64,000 nt of DNA, taken from positions 20,424,189 through 20,488,188 of the forward strand of contig OX463852.1 in the NCBI GenBank assembly GCA_949825065.1. The letters run 5' to 3'. How positions within the stretch are numbered: the stretch's first letter is position 1; the number at the start of each line of letters is the position of its first letter. This DNA is from Odontocerum albicorne. Its lineage: Eukaryota; Arthropoda; Insecta; Trichoptera; Odontoceridae. The position numbers and the translations under genes were made by a program. This document shows, piece by piece, positions 1 through 8,955 of this stretch. The notes below the pieces were generated by a model. It did no database searches. It was not told the DNA's origin and saw only the letters and a list, made by a program, of their open reading frames with translations.

Positions 1-69
1 CTTTCATCAAAGTATGAATAAATACAATTTTCTTTTGAGTTCATGATCGCACTGAAAGGGAACTAGTAA

Positions 70-1360
70 TAGGTTAGTCAAAAAGTTTTGAAAGCGACAT
101 CTATGGAGCAGTAGAAAAACCAAAATTTCTACGCCATTTTAATATTTCATCTTTCATAAGAACGTACTCAAAATTTCATTTCGATCTGTCAATTCATTCT
201 TTGTTTACAAGCCATTTGAAGTTGACGTGTCAGTGTATTTTTTAACAATGGAAAAATCCGAATATCGTGCAGTGATTAAATTCTTTGTTTTGGAAGGTTT
301 ATCGGCTACTGAGATCCATGCAAAGATCGTGAAAGTATTAAAGGAGTCTTCTCCTTCATTTCCAACCGTTCACCGATGGGTTTTGGAGTTTAAGCGTGGC
401 CGTACAAGCGTTGAAGACGATCCACGCTCAGGACGTCCAAAAAGTGCATCAACACCAGAAATCATAGCGAAAATACAGGATATGGTTTTGGAAGATCATC
501 GATCGACTGTGGATGTGATAGCTGACACCATAGGCATCTCACATGGAACAACATGGCATATTTTGGCTGAAGTTTTGGGTTTCAAAAAACTGTGTGCACA
601 ATGGGTGCCGCATTTGCTAACAATGCAACAAAAACACGTTCGAATGCGACTTTCTGAGCAACATTTGGAGCAATTTCGAAAGGCTAAAAAGGATTTTCTG
701 CGTCGATTCATCACTATGGATGAGACTTGGGTCTACCACCATGATCATGAATCAAAACAAGAGGCTAAGGAGTGGTGTGAACCAGGCACTTTGGCTCCGA
801 AGCGAGTTTGTGTCCAGAAATCGGCCAAGAAGGTGTTAGCGTCAGTTTTTTGGGATGCAAAAGGAATTTTATTGATAGATTATCTCCAAACTGGTAAGAC
901 AATCAACTCTGATTATTATTGTGACCTTTTGGACCATTTGGATGAAAAAATTGGTGAAAAAAGACCCGGTTTGCAGAAAAAAAAATCATTTTTCATCAAG
1001 ACAATGCACCTGCTCACACAGCTCAAAAAACCATCGCGAAAATCAGTGAATTGGGGTACAAATTGTTGCAGCATCCACCCTATTCTCCAGATTTAACTCC
1101 CTCTGACTTCTGGCTGTTCTCACACCTCAAAAAATTCCTTCGTGGAAAGCATTTTTCATCAAACGAAGAGGTTATAGCCGTCGTAGAGGAGTATTTTGCA
1201 GGCCTTCCAGAAAGTCACTTCCGTGATGGGACAACAAAGTTGGAAGAACGTTGGACCAAGTGTATTGATCTTATGGGAGACTATACTGAGCAATAAAAGT
1301 GATTTCCCCCCAAAAAAAATGTATTTTCATTTCCGCTTTCAAAACTTTTTGACTAACCTA
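70..1360 (+). mobile_element. mariner element, near full length, with TA target duplication
   Basis: Perfect 25-bp terminal inverted repeats occupy 72-96 and 1334-1358. They start GGTTAGTCAAAAAG and are flanked by TA at 70-71 and 1359-1360, the expected mariner target duplication. The 1287-bp element encloses one transposase reading frame on the + strand. Length, ends and TA duplication are seen directly; assignment to mariner rests on the transposase motifs. The ends are intact, so the copy could still be mobilised in trans. Confidence 0.95.
248..1296 (+). pseudogene. mariner transposase, single-base frameshift
   Basis: The start ATG at 248 begins MEKSEYRAVIKF, typical of mariner transposases. 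An N-terminal helix-turn-helix region is followed by WVPHLLT and the first catalytic Asp in MDETW (codon 719). The second Asp (QDNAP, codon 1000) and third (PSD, codon 1105) lie in the next frame. Together they give a DD34D catalytic triad with normal spacing. The break is at an A-run of nine (977-985), where one base appears to be missing. Otherwise the frame is open to the TAA at 1294-1296, about 349 codons, normal for the family. All catalytic residues survive, so inactivation looks recent, or the missing base is a sequencing error in a homopolymer. Subfamily (irritans- or mellifera-like) was not resolved. Confidence 0.92.
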
Positions 1361-2114
1361 GTAATTTCCTAAAGATAATGTGGATGAAGGAATGACAACT
1401 GCAAGTTCCCGTCAAATGAGGTTTAATCCAAATGTGTGAGTTCTAAAGAACGTTAAACATCAAAAACTTTCTAATATGTTTCACCGTCTTCGAGATATGT
1501 AGACTACACAGTTTTGTGGATCCCCGGAAAAAAGCATGAAGTACAGTCAAGTAATGTTTGTATGCCACTTCGCCTTGAAATATTCTTATGTGCAGTTCCT
1601 CAAATTTAAAGCTGAAATCTTTGATAATTAATTTTTACCATTTCACTTTATAGTAAACAATATTTTATATTATATACGGATAAAAACAATACAAATACAG
1701 TACACTTATTTTTTTGTGATTCTGGGCTTGTTTGGCAGTTATTTGTCATTACTTGAAAACTAGGAAACAGCATGTATCTCAATGGACATAACTATTACAT
1801 AATTTAGGTTAATTACTCATGACATTTACTTAGTGGCACTTATATTGTACCTTTTAGAAATTCGAAAACAATGCGCTCTTGAAATAATACATTCAAAATA
1901 TATTTTAGGCAGAAAGCTTAGTTTACTAAGACCAAGACGCATGGCGGGTGGCTAAGCCACACCATTTTTAATGTTTACTTCAAAATGCACTGTTTTATTC
2001 GTCCATATTTTTTATGTTAAATATTTATGTATTATTTTTTGCAAAATCTTACGCAAAATTTATAAAAAATATGTAACACCATTTTTAGCGACCCCTGTAA
2101 GTTAGTGGAGTCTG
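1361..2114. other. AT-rich sequence with nothing recognised
   Basis: No long reading frame, repeat unit or splice-bounded homology was seen. It could hold non-coding parts of an intron of the insulin-receptor-like gene, whose upstream exons were not found. Confidence 0.3.
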
Positions 2115-2445
2115 TTTTTCAGCCCGAGGGGTGCGGCTTCGGTTTCCATTCATACTTGATATGAAAAAGGTTCCGATTTGATTTTCACTTACGGTCTCTT
2201 TAACATATTTCTGGTTGGCTGAAAGAAACAGAAATAAACTTGACAGGTTGTACAATGAAAGTATAAAACAATACGATACACTGATGAAGTACTATGTATC
2301 TATCATTATTTTCATTTACAGTTTGACGGACGAGTTACTTACCTATTCCAATGACTTTATACCCGAAGGCTCGATTAACAGGGCCAACGATAATATTGTT
2401 TCTTCAACGTCTCTGCATCACGAGTGCGAATATATTGAAGAGATG
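2115..2445 (+). repeat. decayed SINE pieces (type 1 tail followed by type 2 body)
   Basis: 2115-2277 matches the type 1 SINE: a B-box-like CGGCTTCGGTTTCC, then the body with CTTTAACATATTTCTGGTTGG, AATAAACTTG and ACAGGTTG. 2323-2445 matches the type 2 body (CCCGAAGGCTCGATTAACAG, then the ATTGTTTCTTC stretch). Both are diverged. The long open frame that runs through them is therefore not evidence for a gene. Confidence 0.5.
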
Positions 2446-2639
2446 AATGATTTAATTACAGATTTTGCCAGCGCTTCCCTTCGCCAGAGTGCCACCCCGA
2501 ATGCATGGGGGGCTGCACCCCGCTGGGAGGGCTCTGCTACCGATGTAAACACTTCATCGACAATGATACCTGCGTCGAGTCTTGTCCCAAAAATAAGTAA
2601 GTTTGTCATTCACCAAATATTTAACTTTACTCTCATTCA

Positions 2640-2830
2640 TACCTCTTTCTTGAAGGCCATCTCGGAAACGTCATATAAGGACTTGACGGCAGAATCCTTT
2701 TTGAGATCATTCCACCTGCTAGGTGTTCGTCCACGCGAACTGATACCTTCAACGGTGCCCCCCACCAGCTGCAGCAACATGTCTAAGCTATATGCCTCAA
2801 TAACTTATGTGTCTCTTGTATAAGAAGGGA
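2640..2830 (-). mobile_element. 3' end of a decayed non-LTR retrotransposon
   Basis: Read on the minus strand this encodes VEGISSRGRTPSRWNDLKK. It resembles the basic C-terminal segment (GRxPxRWxD) found near the end of many insect endonuclease/reverse transcriptase polyproteins. The adjoining GC-rich patch at 2460-2590 has no assignment. Only a short motif supports the call. Confidence 0.35.
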
Positions 2831-3651
2831 AGCCTCTCCTCTATCATTATTTCCACCAAAATAGCATCATAGTACGCATGGTTTTCAGTCTCTATCTCAA
2901 GTAAGGGCTTTAAAACGAATTGTTGTCTTTATATAAATGAATATAAGATGATTGCTTTTTGCTAATAACGCGGCAGTGTTAACAGAGAATGAGTATGAGT
3001 TTAATGCATAAATCTTATGAAAGATGTGAAGAAGAAGATCTGAGAATAAACACCTTGAAATTCAAAGTCATGGTGATAGAAAATTGTGAAAGCGCATTAT
3101 ATAGGCGAGTAATCAAATAGCAATGTCAGGAATTCTGCTATTATAATAGTATATTTTAGTTTCCTTTTCCATATCTATAGCTACACACAAATCTTCTAGG
3201 TCGTCCCCTCAATTTTGACGATCATGATCACCGTTATCATTAACCATGCCAATTTCTCTTTCTTTCTCCATCTCCCCATCTCTTACCCTTTGGGGCACCT
3301 CTAGAAATAAATACCTTGCTGTCTTCTCCATCCGGTCACTCGATTTGATGTGTGCTTTGTTTTTGCACATTTCCTGCTAAGCCAGAATCGATCACTCAAA
3401 GTTGTCATTTCCACGCGTGTTGTGCGTCTAAGGTTTCTTAAAATCTTCCTTGCATATAGCTTAGAAAGACGAACCCTTAGCTCTTAAATAGTAGTTCGAT
3501 TGGTTCTTCTGGCTGTCTACGGAATGCGCAAGAGCAGCCTCTTACTCTAAAACTCAAAAGCATTAATTAATTTAATTATACACACTTGCCTTGTTTTCCC
3601 TGAAAACCAGCTGAAATAAACACTAATAATTGATATATATTTATTCTTAAG

Positions 3652-3823
3652 GTTCCTTCACCAGGGTGCGCACCACTGCGTGACCAAGGAGACGTGCCGG
3701 AAGCTGTACGGGGGCAGGGGCTGGACCTGGGATCGGTACTGCATACACAGGTGCCTCACTGGCTACGTGCAGGTCGAGCGTAACAAGACAAAGGACTGCA
3801 AACGTTGCGAGATCTGCGACGTT
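3652..3823 (+). CDS. insulin-receptor-like exon: Cys-rich (furin-like) region
   Basis: After the acceptor TTATTCTTAAG, 57 codons encode HHCVTKETC, then RYCIHRCLTGY and CKRCEICDV. This is the Cys spacing of the receptor's furin-like region just before L2. The donor is GTT|GTAAGA at 3824. The exon enters with one base of a split codon and leaves in phase 0, matching the next exon. By count, 47 of 57 codons end in G or C, against about a third in the following exon. Minus-strand open frames over this exon are shadows. Confidence 0.9.
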
Positions 3824-6717
3824 GTAAGATGACTTAAAATATTCTTTGAGCGATTTTAGAGCGTATATAAGAGTTATAAAAATACTACAATAATGACTAA
3901 ATATTGTCATAATATGCTTTTGAAAAAGAAAAAATAATTTTGTGTGAATGTGGAAAAAGACTGAAAGGAGATAAATAAATGTTGTAGAAATTCGTGAACT
4001 GAGAAGATTACATGGGGTGACAATGTATGACAGAATACGGAATGAAGTGATGAGAGATAAATGCGAACTTAAAGCTAATGTATTAAGTAAGACCAAGAAG
4101 AGCAAAAGTACTCTGATACATGGTATGTTTGCTTTTACGTTACATAAACAGACAGAAAACGGATAACCAGACAGGGAAATAGCATGATAGTATGTATGTT
4201 TATTTTTTGTTTTAATGTGAATTTTTTAGTTAAATTCTAAATTTTGTTCCATTAAAAATATATTTATTTTTCTTAGTAGGTAGGTATACCTTATATTTTA
4301 TATATTGGGTGTTAACATAAGTTGTGTCCGTTTTTTTTCAAATTTAAAAATGAGCAACAAAAGTAAAACAAAATGGTAAAGGTTATACGTCATTCGAAAG
4401 AAAGTTTTCTGCTCTACAAGATTTTGTGTTTGCTTTTACGTTACATATATTATTTTATTTGATTACAAGCCTTCAAAATGAAACCTTTACCATTTTGTTT
4501 TACTTTTGTTGCCCATTTTAAAATTTGAAAAAAAAACCGGACACAACTTACGTTAACACCTAATATATTTCTATGATATATAATACAAAACTTAACAAAT
4601 TATATAATTAAATTCAAATACAATTTCAGACATGCGACGGAGCTGAAATCCACTCCGTAGCTGATATTCAAGTATTTAAACACTGCAAATATGTGAATGG
4701 ATCATTACATATCAAAATGATGGGGCAACATAACGAAGCCATCATGAAGGAAATGGAAGATGGTCTTGGAGGTATTCAAGCGATATATGGATACTTAAAA
4801 GTTTACCGTTCTTTAGCACTGACTTCTTTAAATTTCTTCAAAAATCTCACAGTTATATACGGCAATGAGTTAGATCGATCGAGGTACGCTTTTCTGGTAA
4901 CTGAAAATAACAACCTTCAACAACTGTGGGATTGGTCAACCAAGAAGGAAATTACCATAAAGAATGGAACTTTATATTTCCATAGCAATTCCCAACTTTG
5001 CATGAGAGATATTGTCCATTTAAAAAATCTGACCAAATCAATCACAGATGATTATGACGTGTCACCAGATTCAAACGGATACAAGGCGAGATGCCATTTG
5101 GTAACACTTGAGATTGAAAGTAATGTGACGGGATTAACAAACGCCACAATTACGTGGCAACGCTTTTTTCCTAACATAACTAGTCACAATATCTTAGGTT
5201 ATTTAGTATTTTACATTGAGAATCCTGATGACGATGTGAGAACAGATTTTGAAAGAGACGCATGTTATGAGAGCTCGTGGAAGTCTGTATATATTCCACA
5301 GCCGACAGAATTTACCACAGAAAGGTTATCTTATAATCTGACCAATTTAAAGCCATCCACAAGATATGCCTACTACGTTGAGACTTATAACAATGCTAAA
5401 GAAAGTTATGTCGGAGATTCTATATCCAGGAACGGACAGAGTATCGTCAAATTCTTTACTACTTTTATGGACCTTCCCAAAAGATCAATCAACTTTCAAA
5501 CAACGAGTTATAGTGACGATACAATAACTATATATTGGAAACGTAACCCAGTTTATAGGGGAAACATTACTCGCCATATCGTCGAATTGAGTATTCAGCC
5601 AGATGATAAACACTTTTTAGATGATAGGAATTACTGTGTTAGTCCTCTAGAACCATTCAATTATACAAAGACTCTTAATTTTACCGAAGATATATATGTA
5701 AGAGATGACGGATGTACATGTATTAGAATGGACAGACAGTTGTCGGATTTTATTGAAAATCAAACTGCATCTGTAGAATTTTTTGCCGATAGCGTTCCAG
5801 CAATGAATTGCAAGAAAATGGGAACTGGGCCCAAAATGGTGGCTGATATTTTAAACGAAATACGTTGTTTTCCTTACGGATACACCATTGACGAAGAAGA
5901 TATAGACGAAGCCAATAAAACAAGGACAAGACGAAACCCCACCGATTTTCAAATGGCGGACGAGTTTGAACATCAACAGACAAAAGTACGTTCGATGCTG
6001 CCAAATGTGACATTCGACGATAAATATCATTACTTCTCCTCTTCGCAGGACTTCACCAATCACAACAATTATACCAACTTTACATTTTTCAATCTGAAGC
6101 ACTTTACAAAGTACATGATCATGTTGACCGCTTGTAAGGGACCTAAAAGTACTGACTGTGGATCTGTGGCTTTGGCCTTCCAAAGATCTATGAAAAACGA
6201 TTCTGTCGATCTTGTTCAAGAGTTTAGTGTCGTAGTAATAAGTAATTCGGCAGTTGACGTTTATTGGGAGGAGCCTGTAAACCCAAATGGCGCTATACTG
6301 AGTTACACTTTGCAGTTCAAAAGAACTGACTTGCTATTTTACGAAACACATTATGAATGCGTCACTCGAGCGCAACATGAAGAAAATAATTATAAACACA
6401 CAATTCGTCGCTTGAATCCTGGAAAGTACAGCATGCGAATAAGAGCAACATCATTAGCAGGAGATGGGAACTACACACAAACATATTTATTCACACTTCC
6501 AGAAAAGTATTATGGTTTCAACTGGCTTCTATTTTCTGGGGTGGTTCTGACTATTGGTATTGCCGGAGGTATTACTTTTAATTATTTGTACAAAAGAAGA
6601 ATGAAGTGTAATACAGAAGACAACAGCTTGATTACCCACGTGGAATATACAGGAGTGCGATTCAACCCCGAGACTGATGAAGGATCGGTCGAAGTTTTAG
6701 AAGAGATTCCAAGTTAG
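3652..6717 (+). CDS. insulin-receptor-like protein without kinase domain (decoy receptor, 5' partial)
   Basis: Two joined coding exons, 3652-3823 and 4630-6717, encode the Cys-rich, L2 and FnIII regions of an insulin receptor ectodomain, one transmembrane helix and a 41-residue cytoplasmic tail that ends at a stop. The tyrosine kinase that should follow is absent. The product should bind insulin-like peptides at the cell surface and dampen signalling, as shown for the Drosophila secreted decoy SDR. Kinase-less cluster II receptors (DR2) are reported across higher Holometabola, and this one keeps a membrane anchor. The intron is 806 bp and holds an RTE scrap and a MITE. Upstream exons (signal peptide, L1) were not found. 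AATAAA signals lie at 7052, 7062 and 7158. It converges on the Rh50 gene. Confidence 0.88.
3965..4150 (+). mobile_element. RTE-like retrotransposon 3' fragment
   Basis: The plus frame reads LRRLHGVTMYDRIRNEVM, then DKCELKANVLSK. This is the C-terminal block that recurs in the RTE-like copies at 45.4 kb and 48.1 kb in this window. It sits in the intron of the insulin-receptor-like gene and is 5' truncated. Confidence 0.7.
4305..4562. mobile_element. MITE with ~80-bp inverted repeats
   Basis: The left arm starts GGGTGTTAACATAAGTTGTG and the right arm, complemented, starts AGGTGTTAACGTAAGTTGTG. Similarity continues for about 80 bp through GCAACAAAAGTAAAAC and AATGGTAAAGG on both sides. No coding capacity. 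TATATT on both sides may be the target duplication, although a TA duplication also fits. It lies in the intron just upstream of the last decoy-receptor exon. Confidence 0.8.
4630..6717 (+). CDS. insulin-receptor-like exon: L2, FnIII, TM, short tail, stop
   Basis: The acceptor CAATTTCAG precedes codon ACA at 4630. 695 residues follow. L2 starts with CKYVNGSLHIKM, as in receptor L domains. FnIII-like segments span about 5095-6515 and include the insert region. RTRR at 5923-5934 is a furin-type site where alpha and beta chains are normally cut. HFTKYMIMLTACK matches the third-FnIII block of receptors. The membrane helix is 6523-6591, followed by stop-transfer KRRMK. The tail ends NPETDEG...EEIPS and stops at 6715-6717. 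NPE may be a relic of the juxtamembrane NPXY, now without Tyr. Many N-glycosylation sequons are present. More than 2 kb without an intron is unusual for this gene family. Confidence 0.93.
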   Translation, partial: TCDGAEIHSVADIQVFKHCKYVNGSLHIKMMGQHNEAIMKEMEDGLGGIQAIYGYLKVYRSLALTSLNFFKNLTVIYGNELDRSRYAFLVTENNNLQQLWDWSTKKEITIKNGTLYFHSNSQLCMRDIVHLKNLTKSITDDYDVSPDSNGYKARCHLVTLEIESNVTGLTNATITWQRFFPNITSHNILGYLVFYIENPDDDVRTDFERDACYESSWKSVYIPQPTEFTTERLSYNLTNLKPSTRYAYYVETYNNAKESYVGDSISRNGQSIVKFFTTFMDLPKRSINFQTTSYSDDTITIYWKRNPVYRGNITRHIVELSIQPDDKHFLDDRNYCVSPLEPFNYTKTLNFTEDIYVRDDGCTCIRMDRQLSDFIENQTASVEFFADSVPAMNCKKMGTGPKMVADILNEIRCFPYGYTIDEEDIDEANKTRTRRNPTDFQMADEFEHQQTKVRSMLPNVTFDDKYHYFSSSQDFTNHNNYTNFTFFNLKHFTKYMIMLTACKGPKSTDCGSVALAFQRSMKNDSVDLVQEFSVVVISNSAVDVYWEEPVNPNGAILSYTLQFKRTDLLFYETHYECVTRAQHEENNYKHTIRRLNPGKYSMRIRATSLAGDGNYTQTYLFTLPEKYYGFNWLLFSGVVLTIGIAGGITFNYLYKRRMKCNTEDNSLITHVEYTGVRFNPETDEGSVEVLEEIPS

Positions 6718-7170
6718 ATAATATTAAAATATTAAGGAAATTTAGGTAATTTTAATGAAAGCACATTGTCACCAGCCAATTTTTACTTTGTCTTTCTTTG
6801 CAGTTCGTAATTTTCAATTATAGCCAATTCAAATCTTCGTTTTGATTGAAAACAATTTGTACGGTTTTCGATTTTGCAAAAGTATTTGAAGAATTATTTT
6901 AATAATAGTTTGGAGTTCTTTGGCAGAAAGTATCAATTATCGATTGAATTTTTTTGTGCATATTTCAAAGTGATAATAATTTAAGAATATTACAGTGGGA
7001 CATTTTAAGTAAAACTCGTGAAATATTGTCTAAGCTTTTAGACAACTTAATAATAAAAACCAATAAATATTTATGGGAAGTCAATGTGTTTACATCTGAA
7101 ACTATGTTAGTTAGTTAGTTATATTATTATATATTTTTAATAATTGAGACTGAGTACAATAAAATATTTT
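6718..7170 (+). promoter_or_regulatory. 3' UTR and polyadenylation signals of the decoy receptor gene
   Basis: AATAAA hexamers occur at 7052-7057, 7062-7067 and 7158-7163, about 335-440 nt after the stop. No competing gene lies in between. Which site is used cannot be told from sequence. Confidence 0.55.
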
Positions 7171-8093
7171 ATTTAGGTTATTTGCAGGTTACAGATTTTT
7201 TAAATTTTGATCTTTTTTAAAATTGAGACTTGCCTTAGTGAAGCTGGTGGAGTGTTGTATTATTTTACTTTTTATGACTAGAAATTAAATATCTGAATTA
7301 GTAATTAGTATTTTGAGAAATGGATAAAATTGGTATGAGTTTTAAAATATTTATTATTGTAAACTTTGATAAAAATGTATTTTTAATGAACATTATTTAC
7401 ACAGATTCCTGTTAGGACTTCAACTTTTGGTATTATTAAGAATCTGATATTTTTAATATTGTATTTCGTGATAAGCATTCTTAAGTATGTTTTTTTTTTA
7501 ATTTTAAGTAGATTTATGGAATAAGATGGGCCAGAGTAACATATTATTCCAACTAATGAAAAATATTAAGTGTTTGCGTTCTCGTCCACTTTTCGATTAT
7601 TTTTAAAAGTATTCCTCTTCCTAGTTTTGTTAAGACCACTGACGCGTTTCATTCTATGAGCGCTTATTGAAGTAAACAAGTATTTTATTGTTATTCAATA
7701 AATAAAATAAAAAACAACATAAACATGGTGAAAAACTCAGATTTATATTTAATTGAACATATTAGTACATTAAAAAAAATCTACTTGAAAGTGAACAGAA
7801 AAATTAAATAATTTTGTATTTTATTACTGAATATTAAAATCAGGACCGCCTAGTTTATGGCAATATTTGGTTTTTATTATATTTTTCTAGTTGTATCATA
7901 TATGTTATTAAATTATGACTGTGATAAACCACAAAAGTTAGTTTAAATGGAAAAAGAGTTATTTTTTTTAAAGTAACACATTTTTAAGTTGTTTTTAAAC
8001 TCAAACATAAAATTCCTTTTGAGTTTTATAATTGAAAAGGTAAAAATGTTTCTAAAGAGAAAGTATTGTTTCCATTTGCTACGCAGAGTTACA

Positions 8094-8325
8094 TACTCGT
8101 ATGTGCCACCTCGTTTCAAAAGAGCGGTTCATCAAATTAAAAAGTGTATAGAGCTATAATGGAGAGAGTTTAAAATATCAATTCTTGCTATGTCCCTTTT
8201 TCGTACATGCATAAAAGGGACAGGGCAACGGCTGTGTCTGTCTCTTTCATTTATGTCCATATACTCTATTTAATTAGAAGGACCGCGGCGTGACGGATTT
8301 CAAAGTGAGGTGGCATTTGTTACTT
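8094..8325. mobile_element. possible MITE with GCCACCTC ends
   Basis: GCCACCTCGTTTCAAA near 8104 is mirrored by TTTCAAAGTGAGGTGGC near 8298, with imperfect arms. The middle holds an inner inverted pair, TGTCCCTTTTT and AAAAGGGACA. No coding capacity and no clear target duplication. Between 7171 and 8093 I saw only AT-rich sequence. Confidence 0.4.
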
Positions 8326-8955
8326 TGTTTAGCTATGAAAAAATCATCCGTTAAATCTGGCATTCGATATTTACCTCTTTTCCATATACCAAGCTTTAAA
8401 TATGAATTAAGTTTTATAAGTATTCATTCAACAAAAGAGTATTCATTGACTGTATTTAACTCGCATTGAGTTTCTTTATATTAAAATTTAAAAATATAAT
8501 CTTATTTTGTTTTATTTTATGATTGAAGTGGCTCTCTTTCTCAATTGTCGCGGTTTTCTACTTTTAAAACTCTTTATACTCGCATGTTTGCTCTAGACAC
8601 CATACTTTAAAATTGGTAATATCTATTAAATTAAGATACCAATACAAAAATATCCAAGCCGCAAAAACCTTTATGGTTTATTTGAAATGTCTAAAAGGCA
8701 TTGATCAATCCTGTACATACAAAAATCAACCTCCGGGTTGAGAGATATATGTTTTATCAACTGGGCTACGGATATTTTTTTTTGCATTTTAACGTATAAT
8801 TTAAGCTGCAATTAAGTGCTTGCTGAAGTGTAATATTTTACAGACAATATATCAATATGCGAGTACACAAAGGCAGTGATGGTATTTGTGTATCGGACTT
8901 TAAAATTATTTGATGTGGAGGCTAATTCAGTACAAGTTGTTCAGATACTTTAAAC

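Noticed and set aside
2215..2823. 202-codon open frame on the plus strand
   Set aside because: It runs through SINE sequence and the antisense of a LINE end. No protein family fits, so the openness is accidental.
1..3640. Upstream exons of the insulin-receptor-like gene (signal peptide, L1)
   Set aside because: Looked for Cys-rich or L1-like sequence with splice borders and found none. They are probably outside the window.
3647..4105. 152-codon minus-strand open frame
   Set aside because: It is the antisense of the Cys-rich exon and of an RTE-like scrap.
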